Positions 27,346-35,149 of a stretch of DNA of 64,000 bases are shown here, piece by piece. The stretch is taken from positions 62,001-126,000 of the forward strand of contig JANYAE010000122.1 of NCBI GenBank assembly GCA_025355105.1, in the 5' to 3' direction. The DNA comes from Pseudomonadota bacterium. GTDB taxonomy: Bacteria; Pseudomonadota; Gammaproteobacteria; Steroidobacterales; Steroidobacteraceae. Positions within the stretch are counted from its first letter, which is position 1, and every line of letters begins with the position of its first letter. A program made the translations under genes and the position numbers. Below the pieces are notes generated by a model, which worked only from the letters and a program-made list of their open reading frames with translations, had not been told where the DNA came from and did not search any database.

Positions 27346-28494
27346 TCATCGGCCACCGGCCGCGTCGCGCGGCTGAGCATTCGCGCGCGCCGGTGCCGCG
27401 AGCACGGCGGTGACGGGCGCGGCGGCGGCAGGCACGGCGGCGACGAAGTCGCGACCGAGCAAGGCCGCGACGGTCGCCGCCACCTGTGACTGCCTAATCT
27501 CCGGCACGTCGCGCCGTTCGCCGAGCGGCGCGGTGTCCGGACCGATGACCGCCAGCCAGATGTCTTCGGAGCCTGGCTCGGCGACGCCGTGCTCCTGCCA
27601 TTGCACTGCTCCGCTGCCGCGGCCGTGGTCGGCGGTGATGATGAAGGTGGTCCGGTCGCGGTACTGCGGGATCGCCTGCAGCTGCTTCCAGAGCTCGCCG
27701 ACGAAGCGGTCGAAGCTGTGCGCGGTCTCGAGAACGAGGTCGTAGCGCCGCATGTGCGCCCACAAGTCCGTGTCGCCATAGCCGACGAACAGGAGCCGCG
27801 GATGGTGCTGGCGCAGATGCGCGCGCAGCGCGTGCTGCATGAAGGCGTCGAAAGGGTTGCTGCCGTAGAGGTGCGTGGTGGTCGCATAGAGCTCGGCGAA
27901 CAGCCGGCCACCGGCGCTCGGATCGGTGGCATCCGGAAGCGTCGCGCCGACCCGCACCGGCAGGCGACTGCGCGGCGCATTGAAGATGTCGGCAAGCTCG
28001 CTCCAGGTGCCGAACACATCGACGCGGCCGTGAAAGGCGCGCGTGCCGTTCAGCCACTCGAACACCGTGACGTTCGGGTTCGGCCCGAACTCGTTGCCGC
28101 CGATGCGCGGGTCGGCGCGGCCGGTCAGCATCTCGTTGTAGCCCGGATAGGAGACGCGCACGGCGTTGGTGACGCGCACGTGGCTGCCGAGGGCCTGGTT
28201 GCCGTACAGCTGGCCGCGCGTCGCCACCGTGCCCCACAGGAACGGCAACAGCTGCCGGCGCCGCTCGAGCGGGTCCGGGTGGCCGTAGGCCTGTCGCAGC
28301 GCGGCGGGGCTCGTCCAGCTGCCGCCGTGATTGGCGTCGTCGATCAGCAGCGGATCGGCGCCGGTGAAGACTTCCTGCCAGCGCAGCCCGTCGCTCACGA
28401 TCAGCACGACGTTGCGGGTGCGCGCCGGCGCCGCCGGCGCGGCCGCGGCGACGAGGCACAGCAGAAGCAACCCCAGTCGCGGCGGCCGTCTCAC
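27346..28494 (-). CDS. Exported alkaline-phosphatase-superfamily enzyme
   Basis: Metal-dependent hydrolase of the alkaline phosphatase/phosphodiesterase superfamily, about 382 aa, with a signal peptide (RLGLLLLCLVAAAAPAAPA). Metal and nucleophile regions are visible: VVLIVSDGLRWQEVFTGAD (first Asp), VSYPGYNEMLTGR (Thr/Ser nucleophile region), FVGYGDTDLWAH (Asp and His) and TFIITADHGRG (Asp-His). The start is uncertain: GTG at 28494 has GGTGAG upstream, GTG at 28503 is an alternative. Its first 72 bp lie within the 225-bp direct repeat, and the second repeat copy carries the same signal-peptide code fused to an S9 remnant. It heads the minus-strand operon running to 22596. Confidence 0.8.
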   Translation of the reverse strand: MRRPPRLGLLLLCLVAAAAPAAPARTRNVVLIVSDGLRWQEVFTGADPLLIDDANHGGSWTSPAALRQAYGHPDPLERRRQLLPFLWGTVATRGQLYGNQALGSHVRVTNAVRVSYPGYNEMLTGRADPRIGGNEFGPNPNVTVFEWLNGTRAFHGRVDVFGTWSELADIFNAPRSRLPVRVGATLPDATDPSAGGRLFAELYATTTHLYGSNPFDAFMQHALRAHLRQHHPRLLFVGYGDTDLWAHMRRYDLVLETAHSFDRFVGELWKQLQAIPQYRDRTTFIITADHGRGSGAVQWQEHGVAEPGSEDIWLAVIGPDTAPLGERRDVPEIRQSQVAATVAALLGRDFVAAVPAAAAPVTAVLAAPARANAQPRDAAGGR

Positions 28495-28647
28495 CGATCT
28501 CACCCCGTGTCGCGTTTCGCCGCAGAGCTTAACAGGACGTCGGCGGCGCCCGGCGCGACCCGGCCCGCCGTGCGGTCGCATCGCGCACCGCCGATCGGTG
28601 GGGATTCGCGCTACGAGAACGAACCTGGGGACGTTGGGATGCGGCGG
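28423..28647 (+). repeat. 225-bp direct repeat, copy 1
   Basis: Matches 31170-31394 with no gaps and 11 mismatches by hand count (about 95%). It spans the 5' end of the phosphatase gene, its upstream region, and a start-like ATGCGGCGG that corresponds to the first codons of the S9 peptidase at copy 2. Here the peptidase reading frame is lost after three codons. Confidence 0.93.
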
Positions 28648-28753
28648 GCCCGCGCAGGAGATGCGCAGAGTGGGCGCCGAGACACTCCTGCCGTGCCCTG
28701 AACTGTGTCATTCGCCGCTAGGTCTCGGCCCCGGCTGGAGACGCGTGCCGGCT

Positions 28754-29266
28754 TCAGCCCCGGCCCGGAAGGCGCAGGAACCACCAGGTGTCGCGCTCGG
28801 TCGTGAACTGACGTTTCAGGCGACGCACGAGCGCGGCCGATCGTTTCCAATACGGGCCCTGGATGCTGATTTCGCCAATGCCCGTGACGCCGGCGTCAGC
28901 CAATCGCCGCGCACGCGCGTCCACCATGGCGCTCCCGAAACCGCGACCTCGATATTGAGAATCGAACCACCAGGCGACGTCGTGAGCATACGGCGGACCG
29001 CCGTGGTAGATCGCGCCGATCGCCGTCGACTCGAGCCGTACGGCGAGCCGCATCGACTGGCACCGCGGTTGGTTCCAGACGTGCGGTGGACCCTCGTCGT
29101 TCAGGTGTTGCGGCAACGACACTCGCGCGCCAAGCTTGGCTGCCTGTTCCGACGACAGACCCAGCTTCGGGACGATCGACAGTCGAAGGAGCGGAACCGG
29201 CGGGGCACCCGTTTCGATCCAATCCACGTATGGCGGATTTTGGGATGAGGCGAAGCGTTGAAGCAC
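28754..29266 (-). CDS. GNAT-family N-acetyltransferase
   Basis: Putative acetyltransferase of about 170 aa. The acetyl-CoA-binding region reads VAWWFDSQYRGRGFGSAMVDARARRLADAG, containing the (Q/R)xxGxG/A-type motif A (QYRGRGFG) after a typical beta-4 strand; the following EISIQGPYWKRSAALVRRLKRQF fits motif B and its Tyr. The acceptor substrate is unknown. The assigned start is a GTG with no good ribosome site, so the true N-terminus may be internal. It lies within the repeat-bounded islet. Confidence 0.62.
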   Translation of the reverse strand: MLQRFASSQNPPYVDWIETGAPPVPLLRLSIVPKLGLSSEQAAKLGARVSLPQHLNDEGPPHVWNQPRCQSMRLAVRLESTAIGAIYHGGPPYAHDVAWWFDSQYRGRGFGSAMVDARARRLADAGVTGIGEISIQGPYWKRSAALVRRLKRQFTTERDTWWFLRLPGRG

Positions 29267-29911
29267 GGCGTCACCGGCCGGGCAGACTGGGACTCAGGCA
29301 ACTGACGAAAACGCCAGCCCGCACTCGCCGTCGTCGGGGGGGAAGATCGGCGAGCCGGGTGGCTAGGAAGGGACCGCCCAGATGAGGGGTTGGCGATCCC
29401 GGGGCAGCAGCCTACCCGCGCGGCATGAAGGACCGATGTCGGAACGATTGCGCATTCACGTGGCGAAGGCGTGCCGAGCATGCCGATGATGCCGCGAGCC
29501 CGGTGTCGCAGTTGCTGGCCCTCTCCGCGGCTGCGGCGGCCGGGGCCGGTCGCCGCAGCGCGCGGGGGCGGATCGCGGGCAACCCGACAGGGAGTGCTCG
29601 CAACGTACCGTGGAGGCACGTGGACTGCGCGAGGTAGCGCGTGCCGGACTCTCGCACCTGCTTGTGAACGCATGACGGCAGCTGGATGGCGGCCTGCCGA
29701 ACGGCTGATGACAGCGGGGTATTGGCCGCGACGACGCTCGGCGTGTGCCGAGCGTTGCGGGCCGGCGGCGACGCCGCTGTGAGGCGGAGCCAACCCGAGC
29801 AGTTCCCGGTCATCGCGCCGGGCCGGTCTCGTGGCAAGCAGTGCCGGAATGTCCCGGCGTCAGAGTCCCGCCGCTCCACCACCACGGCGCCATGACGGGA
29901 AGCGTGGCCTG
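29267..29911. other. Gene-poor stretch inside the islet
   Basis: About 645 bp between the GNAT and DUF1345 genes. Open frames exist on both strands, but their translations are Arg/Pro/Ala-rich low-complexity strings with no recognisable domain and no good ribosome sites. I see no RNA gene or repeat here; it is probably decayed DNA. Confidence 0.5.
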
Positions 29912-30583
29912 CTACAACAGGCTCGCGCCGATGTTGATCAGTAGCGCGAGCACCGTCGTATTGAAGAAGTAGGCGAGAATGCAATGCAGCGACCCGATGC
30001 GACGCATGGACTTTGAGACGTACGACACGTCCGCCGTCTGCCCCGAGGTGCCGACGATTGCCGCGGCGTAGAAGAAATCGCCGTAGTCCGGTTCCTCGCC
30101 GCCCGGGAACTGCAGGCCGGCGGCGCGTCCATGACAGACGGCGGCGTAGTACTGATGCGCGTAGTGGAGTGCGAACATGACCTGGACGAAGGCCCAGGAC
30201 GTCAGCACCGTCATGCCTGCCAGCGCGATGTGAGCGGTCTTTAGAAAGCCATGCGTGTCCTTGACGACCGCGAGCTCGCCGGCTATGGCCGCGAGGCTCG
30301 CGACGGACGCGACGCTTGCGAGGACGAGGATCGCGACCTGACCGTCATCCTGCAGCTGCGCCCGGCGGCGCATGTGATGGTGCGATGAGCGCAGCATCAT
30401 GATGGCCGCCAGCACGACGTACAGGTCGGCGCCGGCGTTCCACGCGATCAGTGCGCGGGTCACCAAATGACCGGCCACGCTCACCGGCAGCAGAACGCCG
30501 ACGGCCAACGCGACGACCGTCGCGATGAACAGGCGCGGCCGCGCGCGGATCTGACGAAGCAATCTGAAACGCTGCCAGCTCAT
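29912..30583 (-). CDS. DUF1345 family membrane protein
   Basis: Integral membrane protein of 223 aa matching the DUF1345 pattern: about six hydrophobic segments, a central FALHYAHQYY, then LQFPGGEEPDYGDFFYAAAIVGTSGQTADVSYVSKSMRR-type conserved block (read in pieces: FPGGEEPDYGDFFY, GQTADVSYVSKSMRRI) and a final FFNTTVLALLINIGASLL helix. The biochemical role of the family is unknown. Length is normal for the family and the gene looks intact, unlike its downstream neighbour in the islet. Confidence 0.82.
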   Translation of the reverse strand: MSWQRFRLLRQIRARPRLFIATVVALAVGVLLPVSVAGHLVTRALIAWNAGADLYVVLAAIMMLRSSHHHMRRRAQLQDDGQVAILVLASVASVASLAAIAGELAVVKDTHGFLKTAHIALAGMTVLTSWAFVQVMFALHYAHQYYAAVCHGRAAGLQFPGGEEPDYGDFFYAAAIVGTSGQTADVSYVSKSMRRIGSLHCILAYFFNTTVLALLINIGASLL

Positions 30584-30706
30584 ATTGAAGGTTCCGTCTC
30601 GTCATGGAGGGCGATTCACTGCCACGTGGTGAGCGATGCGCCGAAAGACCCGAGCGCGGCCCCGGCCGCGCGGCGCATCGCGCCGGCGAGTATCTTGGGG
30701 CGCGCG

Positions 30707-31169
30707 TTACAAATGATCTCGCAGGAACGATTCGAGCGCCTTTGGCGCCCAAACGCGCGTATCGGTACGCGATAGCCAGTAGTCTGGAGCAGGCAACGTC
30801 ATGACCGTGACGTCCTTGTGGGCGGCCCGCAGTTCACACGCCATTTGCTCGTACTGAGATTTGGGTACGACAGCTTCAGCCATTCCATAGAAGGACTAGC
30901 ACCTGCGCCTTGATCGGCTTGACCGCAATGACCTGCAAACCTAGTGCGAGCTTTCGGTCGTTGGGCGAACCCACGTGCTGGTCCCAGTACGCGAGAGCAG
31001 TCGACTCCGCGCCGGACAGAACCGGAAGCGTGTCTGGCAGCCCGGCAGGTATATCCGATATCCCTTCGAGGCACACGGCGCAGGCATAGCGATCGGCCAT
31101 GAACGCGGCCCCTGGGAGCGCCACGTAACCTGCGTGTACGACATCCGTCTCGACTTGCATGGTCGCAAA
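30707..31169 (-). pseudogene. C-terminal remnant of an S9-family peptidase, frameshifted
   Basis: Minus-strand sequence reads as the last part of a prolyl-oligopeptidase-type hydrolase. One frame gives AGYVALPGAAFMADRYACAV, GISDIPAG, LAYWDQHVGSPND and VKPIKAQVLV; near 30890 it must shift to a second frame giving FYGMAEAVVPKSQYEQMACE, KDVTVMTLPAPDYWLSRTDT and ESFLRDHL before TAA (30707-30709). This matches the family's GGYAALAGAAF...RYxCAV...YWxxHxGDP...IKAPVLLxHGxxDxVVP...DHWLS order. The nucleophile Ser of GxSYGGY is absent (DVVHAGY) and the catalytic His region reads DYWLS. At its 5' side it is joined in frame to the signal-peptide code of the phosphatase within repeat copy 2. It is not the same lineage as the intact S9 gene next door. 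Confidence 0.7.
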
Positions 31170-31394
31170 CGCCGGCGCCGCCGGTGCGGCCGCGGCGAGG
31201 AGGCACAGCAAAAGCAACCCCAGTCGCGGCAGCCGTCTCACCGATCTCACCCCGTGTCGCGTTTCGCCGCAGAGCTTAACAGGACGTCGGCGGCGCCCGG
31301 CGCGACCCGGCCCGCCGTGTGGTTGCATCACGCACCGCCGATCGGTGAGGATTCGCGCTACAAGAACGAACCTGGGGACATTGGGATGCGCCGG
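31170..31394 (+). repeat. 225-bp direct repeat, copy 2
   Basis: Second copy of the sequence at 28423-28647 (offset 2747 bp, no gaps). Its right end contains the start codon and first codons of the intact S9 peptidase gene; its left end contains a minus-strand signal-peptide code derived from the phosphatase gene, now fused to the S9 remnant. Confidence 0.93.
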
Positions 31395-33386
31395 ATCGCA
31401 CTCGCTTCGCTCACGCTCACGCTCACGCTCGCGGTCATCGGCGCGGCGCCGGCACTCGGCGATGCGCCGCCGGGCTTCGACGCCGCCGCGGCCTTTGGCT
31501 CGCGGCCGAACGTCGCGGACCTGCGCCTGTCGCCGGACGGCCAGTCGGTGGCGTACCTGTCGCCGACCAAGGGGCAGGGATCGGCGCTCTACACGCTGTC
31601 GCTTGCCAAGGGCGCGAAGCCGCAGATCGCGCTGCTGGCCGACGGCACGCCTGACCGGATCAACGACTGCAACTGGGTCTCCAACGACCGGCTGGTGTGC
31701 ATGGTCTACGCGATCATCCGCGAGCCGGCCTTGCTGACCCTGCAGTACGTCACGCGGCTGCTCGCGATCGACGTGAACGGCAAGAACGCAAAGCTGCTCG
31801 CCAAGCGCACCAACGGCTATAGCCGCGGCCTGATGTTCGGCGACGGCTCGATCATCGACTGGCTGCCTGACCAGGATGGCGCGGTGCTCATGAGCCGCGT
31901 CACGCTCGCGGACGACCATATCGGCAGCCGGCTCGGGTCGGACAACGAAGGACTTGGCGTCGACCTAATCGACACGCGCACGCTCGCGTCGAAGACTGTC
32001 GAGGAGCCGAACCGCCTGGCGGAGGGCTACATCAGCGATGGCCGCGGCACGGTGCGCATCATGGCGATGCGCACGATGGCAGGCTCCGGCTACAGCTCGG
32101 GGATCAGGAGCTTTCTTTACCGGCGCAAGGGCAGCCGGCAGTGGGCGTCGCTCAGTTCCTACGATGACGTCCATCGCGAGGGCTTCGAGCCGGTGGCCGT
32201 CGATCCGGAGCTCGACGTCGCCTTCGGTTTCAAAAAGTTGGACGGCCGGCTCGCGCTCTACTCGGTGGCGCTGGATGGCTCGCTGCGCGAGACGCTGATC
32301 TATTCCCGCGAGGACGTCGACATCGACCACCTGGTGCGGATCGGCCGGCGGCAGCGGGTCGTCGGCGCCTCGTATGCGACCGACTACCGCTCGACGTATT
32401 TCCTCGATCCGGCGATCGAGAAGCTGTCCGGCGCGATCTCGAGGGCGCTGTCGAGCCATCCGAACCTTCGCATCGCGGACTCCAGCGTCGACGAAAGCAA
32501 GCTGCTGATCTTTGCCGGCAGTGACAACGACGCCGGCGTCTACTACCTGTTCGACCGAACGGCGCGACAGCTGGATACCTTTCTGGTCGCGCGCAGCGCG
32601 CTCGAGAACGTCAAGCTCGCCAACGTCACGCCGATCAGCTACCCGGCCGCCGACGGCACGCAGGTGCCAGGCTACCTGACGCTGCCGCCCGGCGCCGCGA
32701 GCGCCAAGTCGCTGCCGGCGATCGTCATGCCGCACGGCGGTCCCGGCGCGCGCGACGTGTGGGGCTTCAACTACCTCGCGCAGTTCTTCGCCGCGCGCGG
32801 CTTCGCGGTGCTGCAGCCGAACTTCCGCGGCTCGGCAGGCTACGGCGACGGCTGGTTCCAGACCAATGGCTTTCGCTCCTGGCCGATCGCGATCGGCGAC
32901 GTGCTCGACGGCGGGCGCTGGCTAGTGTCGCAGGGTATTGCCGATCCTGCGAGGCTCGCGGCCGTCGGCTGGTCCTACGGCGGCTACGCGGCGCTGCAAG
33001 CCGCGGTCGCGGACGCCTCGGTGTTCAAGGCGGTGGTCGCCATCGCGCCGGTCACGGACCTCGTCGACCTCAAGGAGCGCTACCGGCGCTGGTCGAATTT
33101 CTACCTGGCGGCGGACTATATCGGCGAGGGGCAGCCGGCGATCGACGGCTCGCCGGCGCGCAATGCCTCGAAGATCAAGGTGCCGGTGCTGCTGTTTCAC
33201 GGTGCCGACGACATCAACGTCGACTACGCGCAGTCGCGGCTGATGGACAAGAGTCTCGCCGCCGCGGGCGCGCGGCACGAGCTCGTGACCTTCGAGCACC
33301 TGGACCACCAGCTCGAGGACTCGGCGGCCCGTACCGAACTGCTGCGTCGAAGCGACGCCTTCCTGCGACAGGCGTTCGGGCTCTAG
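31386..33386 (+). CDS. S9-family peptidase (prolyl oligopeptidase/acylaminoacyl-peptidase type), exported
   Basis: Serine peptidase of 666 aa with a signal peptide (MRRIALASLTLTLTLAVIGAAPALG), a beta-propeller-like region (about 30-410) and a C-terminal alpha/beta hydrolase domain. MPHGGPGARDVWGFNY holds the oxyanion region, GWSYGGYAAL the nucleophile (Ser530), HGADDINV the acidic residue (Asp608/609) and EHLDHQL the catalytic His (about 641). It probably trims peptides in the periplasm. The ATG follows GGGG eight bases upstream. The signal-peptide codons contain a short CTCACG tandem repeat. The upstream region and first codons belong to repeat copy 2. Confidence 0.88.
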   Translation: MRRIALASLTLTLTLAVIGAAPALGDAPPGFDAAAAFGSRPNVADLRLSPDGQSVAYLSPTKGQGSALYTLSLAKGAKPQIALLADGTPDRINDCNWVSNDRLVCMVYAIIREPALLTLQYVTRLLAIDVNGKNAKLLAKRTNGYSRGLMFGDGSIIDWLPDQDGAVLMSRVTLADDHIGSRLGSDNEGLGVDLIDTRTLASKTVEEPNRLAEGYISDGRGTVRIMAMRTMAGSGYSSGIRSFLYRRKGSRQWASLSSYDDVHREGFEPVAVDPELDVAFGFKKLDGRLALYSVALDGSLRETLIYSREDVDIDHLVRIGRRQRVVGASYATDYRSTYFLDPAIEKLSGAISRALSSHPNLRIADSSVDESKLLIFAGSDNDAGVYYLFDRTARQLDTFLVARSALENVKLANVTPISYPAADGTQVPGYLTLPPGAASAKSLPAIVMPHGGPGARDVWGFNYLAQFFAARGFAVLQPNFRGSAGYGDGWFQTNGFRSWPIAIGDVLDGGRWLVSQGIADPARLAAVGWSYGGYAALQAAVADASVFKAVVAIAPVTDLVDLKERYRRWSNFYLAADYIGEGQPAIDGSPARNASKIKVPVLLFHGADDINVDYAQSRLMDKSLAAAGARHELVTFEHLDHQLEDSAARTELLRRSDAFLRQAFGL

Positions 33387-33464
33387 GATTAGCGCCACCG
33401 GCGGCGGCCGGGTCGGCGGCGCGACAAAGGTCCGCCTCGGGACCGCTCAAGGAGCGATCTCAGA

Positions 33465-33484
33465 GCCAGGCCGGTCGGCCTGGC
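33465..33484. terminator. Hairpin between convergent genes
   Basis: Perfect 8-bp stem (GCCAGGCC with GGCCTGGC) and a GGTC loop, lying between the stop of the S9 peptidase and the stop of the convergent Hcp-like gene. No T-run on either side, so terminator function is only suggested by position. Confidence 0.35.
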
Positions 33485-33502
33485 CCCGCGCCACGTGGTC
33501 CG

Positions 33503-34039
33503 TCAGTTGAACGCGCTGCAGTCGACGATTGCAGTGAGCGCCGCGCCGCGCGAGCCGTCCGGCAACTGCGGCCAGTAGGTCACATCGACCCGGGGCGCCG
33601 TCACCGACAGAGTCTCGACGCGCGCGGATGTCGAGCTGTCGCCGCCGAACGTCACCGACGAGATCAGCGCGTTGTGAAGTGCGAACTTCAGGAACGTGAT
33701 CGGCCGGTCGCTGGAGGCGACCGCGACAAGATCGATTTCGTGGAACACCTGCCCGGTCGCGACCGCGGCGGTGATGGCCGGGCTCGAGCTGTCGAGCTGC
33801 TTGACGACCTGCAGCGCTTGGCATACGAGCCGACCAGCCGCTCGGCCCGCTCCGCCGCTGCCGGCGCGGCCGGAGGTCATGAACCCTTCCGAAAAGGACG
33901 TCACCGGGATCCAGTCGACGTAGGTCTTGTCGAGGGATTCGCCCTTGATGCCGGGGATTTGCATGTAGAAGGTCTCGGTACCCGCCTGCGCGCTCAGCGA
34001 GAGCAGCAAGGTGCCGATGAGGATTCCGATCGAGCGCAT
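33503..34039 (-). CDS. Hcp-like protein with signal peptide
   Basis: Protein of 178 aa resembling Hcp, the ring-forming tube protein of type VI secretion: FYMQIPGIKGESLDKTYVDWIPV at the N-terminus, a central VVKQLDSSSPAIT, and FLKFALHNALISSVTFGG are family patterns. Unlike canonical Hcp it starts with a cleavable signal peptide (MRSIGILIGTLLLSLSAQAG), so it should enter the periplasm through Sec. No other type VI genes are in the window. The start is the ATG preceded by GGAGG at nine bases; the longer frame is rejected because it would bury the signal peptide. Confidence 0.78.
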   Translation of the reverse strand: MRSIGILIGTLLLSLSAQAGTETFYMQIPGIKGESLDKTYVDWIPVTSFSEGFMTSGRAGSGGAGRAAGRLVCQALQVVKQLDSSSPAITAAVATGQVFHEIDLVAVASSDRPITFLKFALHNALISSVTFGGDSSTSARVETLSVTAPRVDVTYWPQLPDGSRGAALTAIVDCSAFN

Positions 34040-34273
34040 GGTTGCCAACCTCCGTTGTGGCAGGGGGGGCGTCGAGGCGCCTTCAGGGCGCATCGCTTCG
34101 ACGGCAACGTATGCGGGCGCCGGCTGGACGGCGTGTGCGCGCGTCTGGATTTGACACAATCGAGGCGCCGCGCTGGTCGGAAACGTGCGCTCGGTCACAC
34201 GGCGGGGCGTATGCGGACGGCGTTCTCGGGATCGAAGTTGTCGACGGAGCCCTGCCGAAGGCGCGACGCCGCG

Positions 34274-34299
34274 GAGGGCCGGCAGTGCTGCCGGCCCTC
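34274..34299 (-). terminator. Hairpin immediately downstream of tmRNA
   Basis: Perfect 11-bp stem (GAGGGCCGGCA with TGCCGGCCCTC) around a GTGC loop, beginning 5 nt past the CCA end of the tmRNA when read on the minus strand. No long T-run follows, but position and strength suggest a termination or processing signal for ssrA. Confidence 0.55.
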
Positions 34300-34304
34300 G
34301 GGGT

Positions 34305-34656
34305 TGGTGGAGGCGGGGGGAATTGAACCCCCGTCCGCGAGCCCTACGCTACAGGACCTACATGCTTATCCGGTCTATTGATCTCACGCCGGGCTACCCG
34401 ATCGGCAGGGAAAACCCGATGCCAGCTCCGTCCTGTTTAGCCCTGCGTTACCCGGAACACGCACGCAGAGCGATCCTGTGATTGCGACCCCATCCCGACC
34501 CGCACAGGCACGGAGAAGGGTGGAGTAGGCGGGGCTTAAGCCGCCAGAGCGTAGCTGTTGTCGTTCGCAGCTAGAATTTGCAAATGGTTTAACGAGGAAC
34601 CTGCACCTCGGCATGCACCTGGAGTTTCGTAACCCACGTCGAAACCGGTCGCCCCC
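34305..34656 (-). ncRNA. ssrA: tmRNA (transfer-messenger RNA)
   Basis: Rescues stalled ribosomes with SmpB and tags the nascent peptide for proteolysis. The 5' end GGGGGCGACCGGTTTCGACG and the 3' end with a T-arm GGTTCAATTCC and terminal CCA are read on the minus strand; the 5' GGGGGCG pairs with CGCCTCC before ACCA to form the acceptor stem. The tag frame at 34568-34536 reads ANDNSYALAA followed by TAA, with the resume codon GCG. Length is 352 nt, normal for one-piece proteobacterial tmRNA. smpB lies about 1.7 kb away. Confidence 0.96.
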
Positions 34657-34775
34657 AGAAGCGGTCACAGCATAACCGACATCCGCCCGGCCTGCCCGGA
34701 CGGCGGTCACGGGGTGGATTTGGGGTACATTTCGCCCGCCCACAAGGGCGGCCAACCTGATTCCGGAGAAATTCG

Positions 34776-35123
34776 ATGATCAAGCGTCTCGAAGTCGGCC
34801 CGCGCATGTCGCAGGCCGTGGTGCACGGCAACACCGTCTACCTGGCCGGCCAGGTGGCCGACGACACCAGCCTGGACGTCGCCGGCCAGACCCGCCAGGT
34901 GCTCGCGGCGATCGACCGGCTGCTCGCCGCCGCCGGCTCCGACCGGACCCAGATCCTCGCGGCCACCGTCTACCTAGCCGACATCGGCAGTTTCGCGGCG
35001 ATGAACTCCGCCTGGGATTCCTGGGTCGCCCCCGGCCACACGCCGGCGCGCGCGACCGTGGAGGCAGCGCTCGCGGCGCCGGCCTACAAGGTCGAGATCG
35101 TGGTCACGGCCGCGCTGCGCTGA
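34776..35123 (+). CDS. ridA: RidA family protein (reactive imine deaminase)
   Basis: Cytosolic RidA/YjgF-type protein of 115 aa that hydrolyses reactive 2-aminoacrylate-type imines released by PLP enzymes. Family features: VVHGNTVYLAGQVADD, TRQVLAAIDRLLAAAGSDRTQIL, ATVYLADIGSFAAMN and the substrate-binding Arg in TPARATVEAALA near the C-terminus. The ATG lies nine bases after GGAG (CCGGAGAAATTCG). It diverges from ssrA. The subgroup is uncertain, since several RidA-like families share this length. Confidence 0.85.
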   Translation: MIKRLEVGPRMSQAVVHGNTVYLAGQVADDTSLDVAGQTRQVLAAIDRLLAAAGSDRTQILAATVYLADIGSFAAMNSAWDSWVAPGHTPARATVEAALAAPAYKVEIVVTAALR

Positions 35124-35149
35124 GCCAGCGCATCGCTGCAGGGGGACGC

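Larger units (their letters stand above)
28423..31394. other. Islet bounded by 225-bp direct repeats
   Basis: Two direct repeats enclose about 2.5 kb containing a GNAT gene, a DUF1345 gene, a broken S9-peptidase end and a gene-poor stretch. Left of copy 1 is the intact phosphatase gene; right of copy 2 is the intact S9 peptidase gene. Removing one repeat and the content between would restore a simple divergent phosphatase/peptidase pair. No integrase, transposase or terminal inverted repeats are visible, so homologous integration of a circle carrying this promoter region, or tandem duplication followed by decay, fits better than a transposon. Confidence 0.55.

Noticed and set aside
29412-29984. 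190-residue minus-strand frame in the islet
   Set aside because: Low-complexity Arg/Pro/Ala translation, overlaps the DUF1345 gene, no ribosome site or family resemblance.
31400-31430. CTCACG tandem repeat in the S9 peptidase signal region
   Set aside because: Only a few hexamer units that code for a Leu-Thr run in a signal peptide; too short to call a functional repeat.
34384-34834. Short minus-strand open frames over the tmRNA and ridA start
   Set aside because: They fall inside the tmRNA structure and its promoter; the RNA gene explains the sequence.
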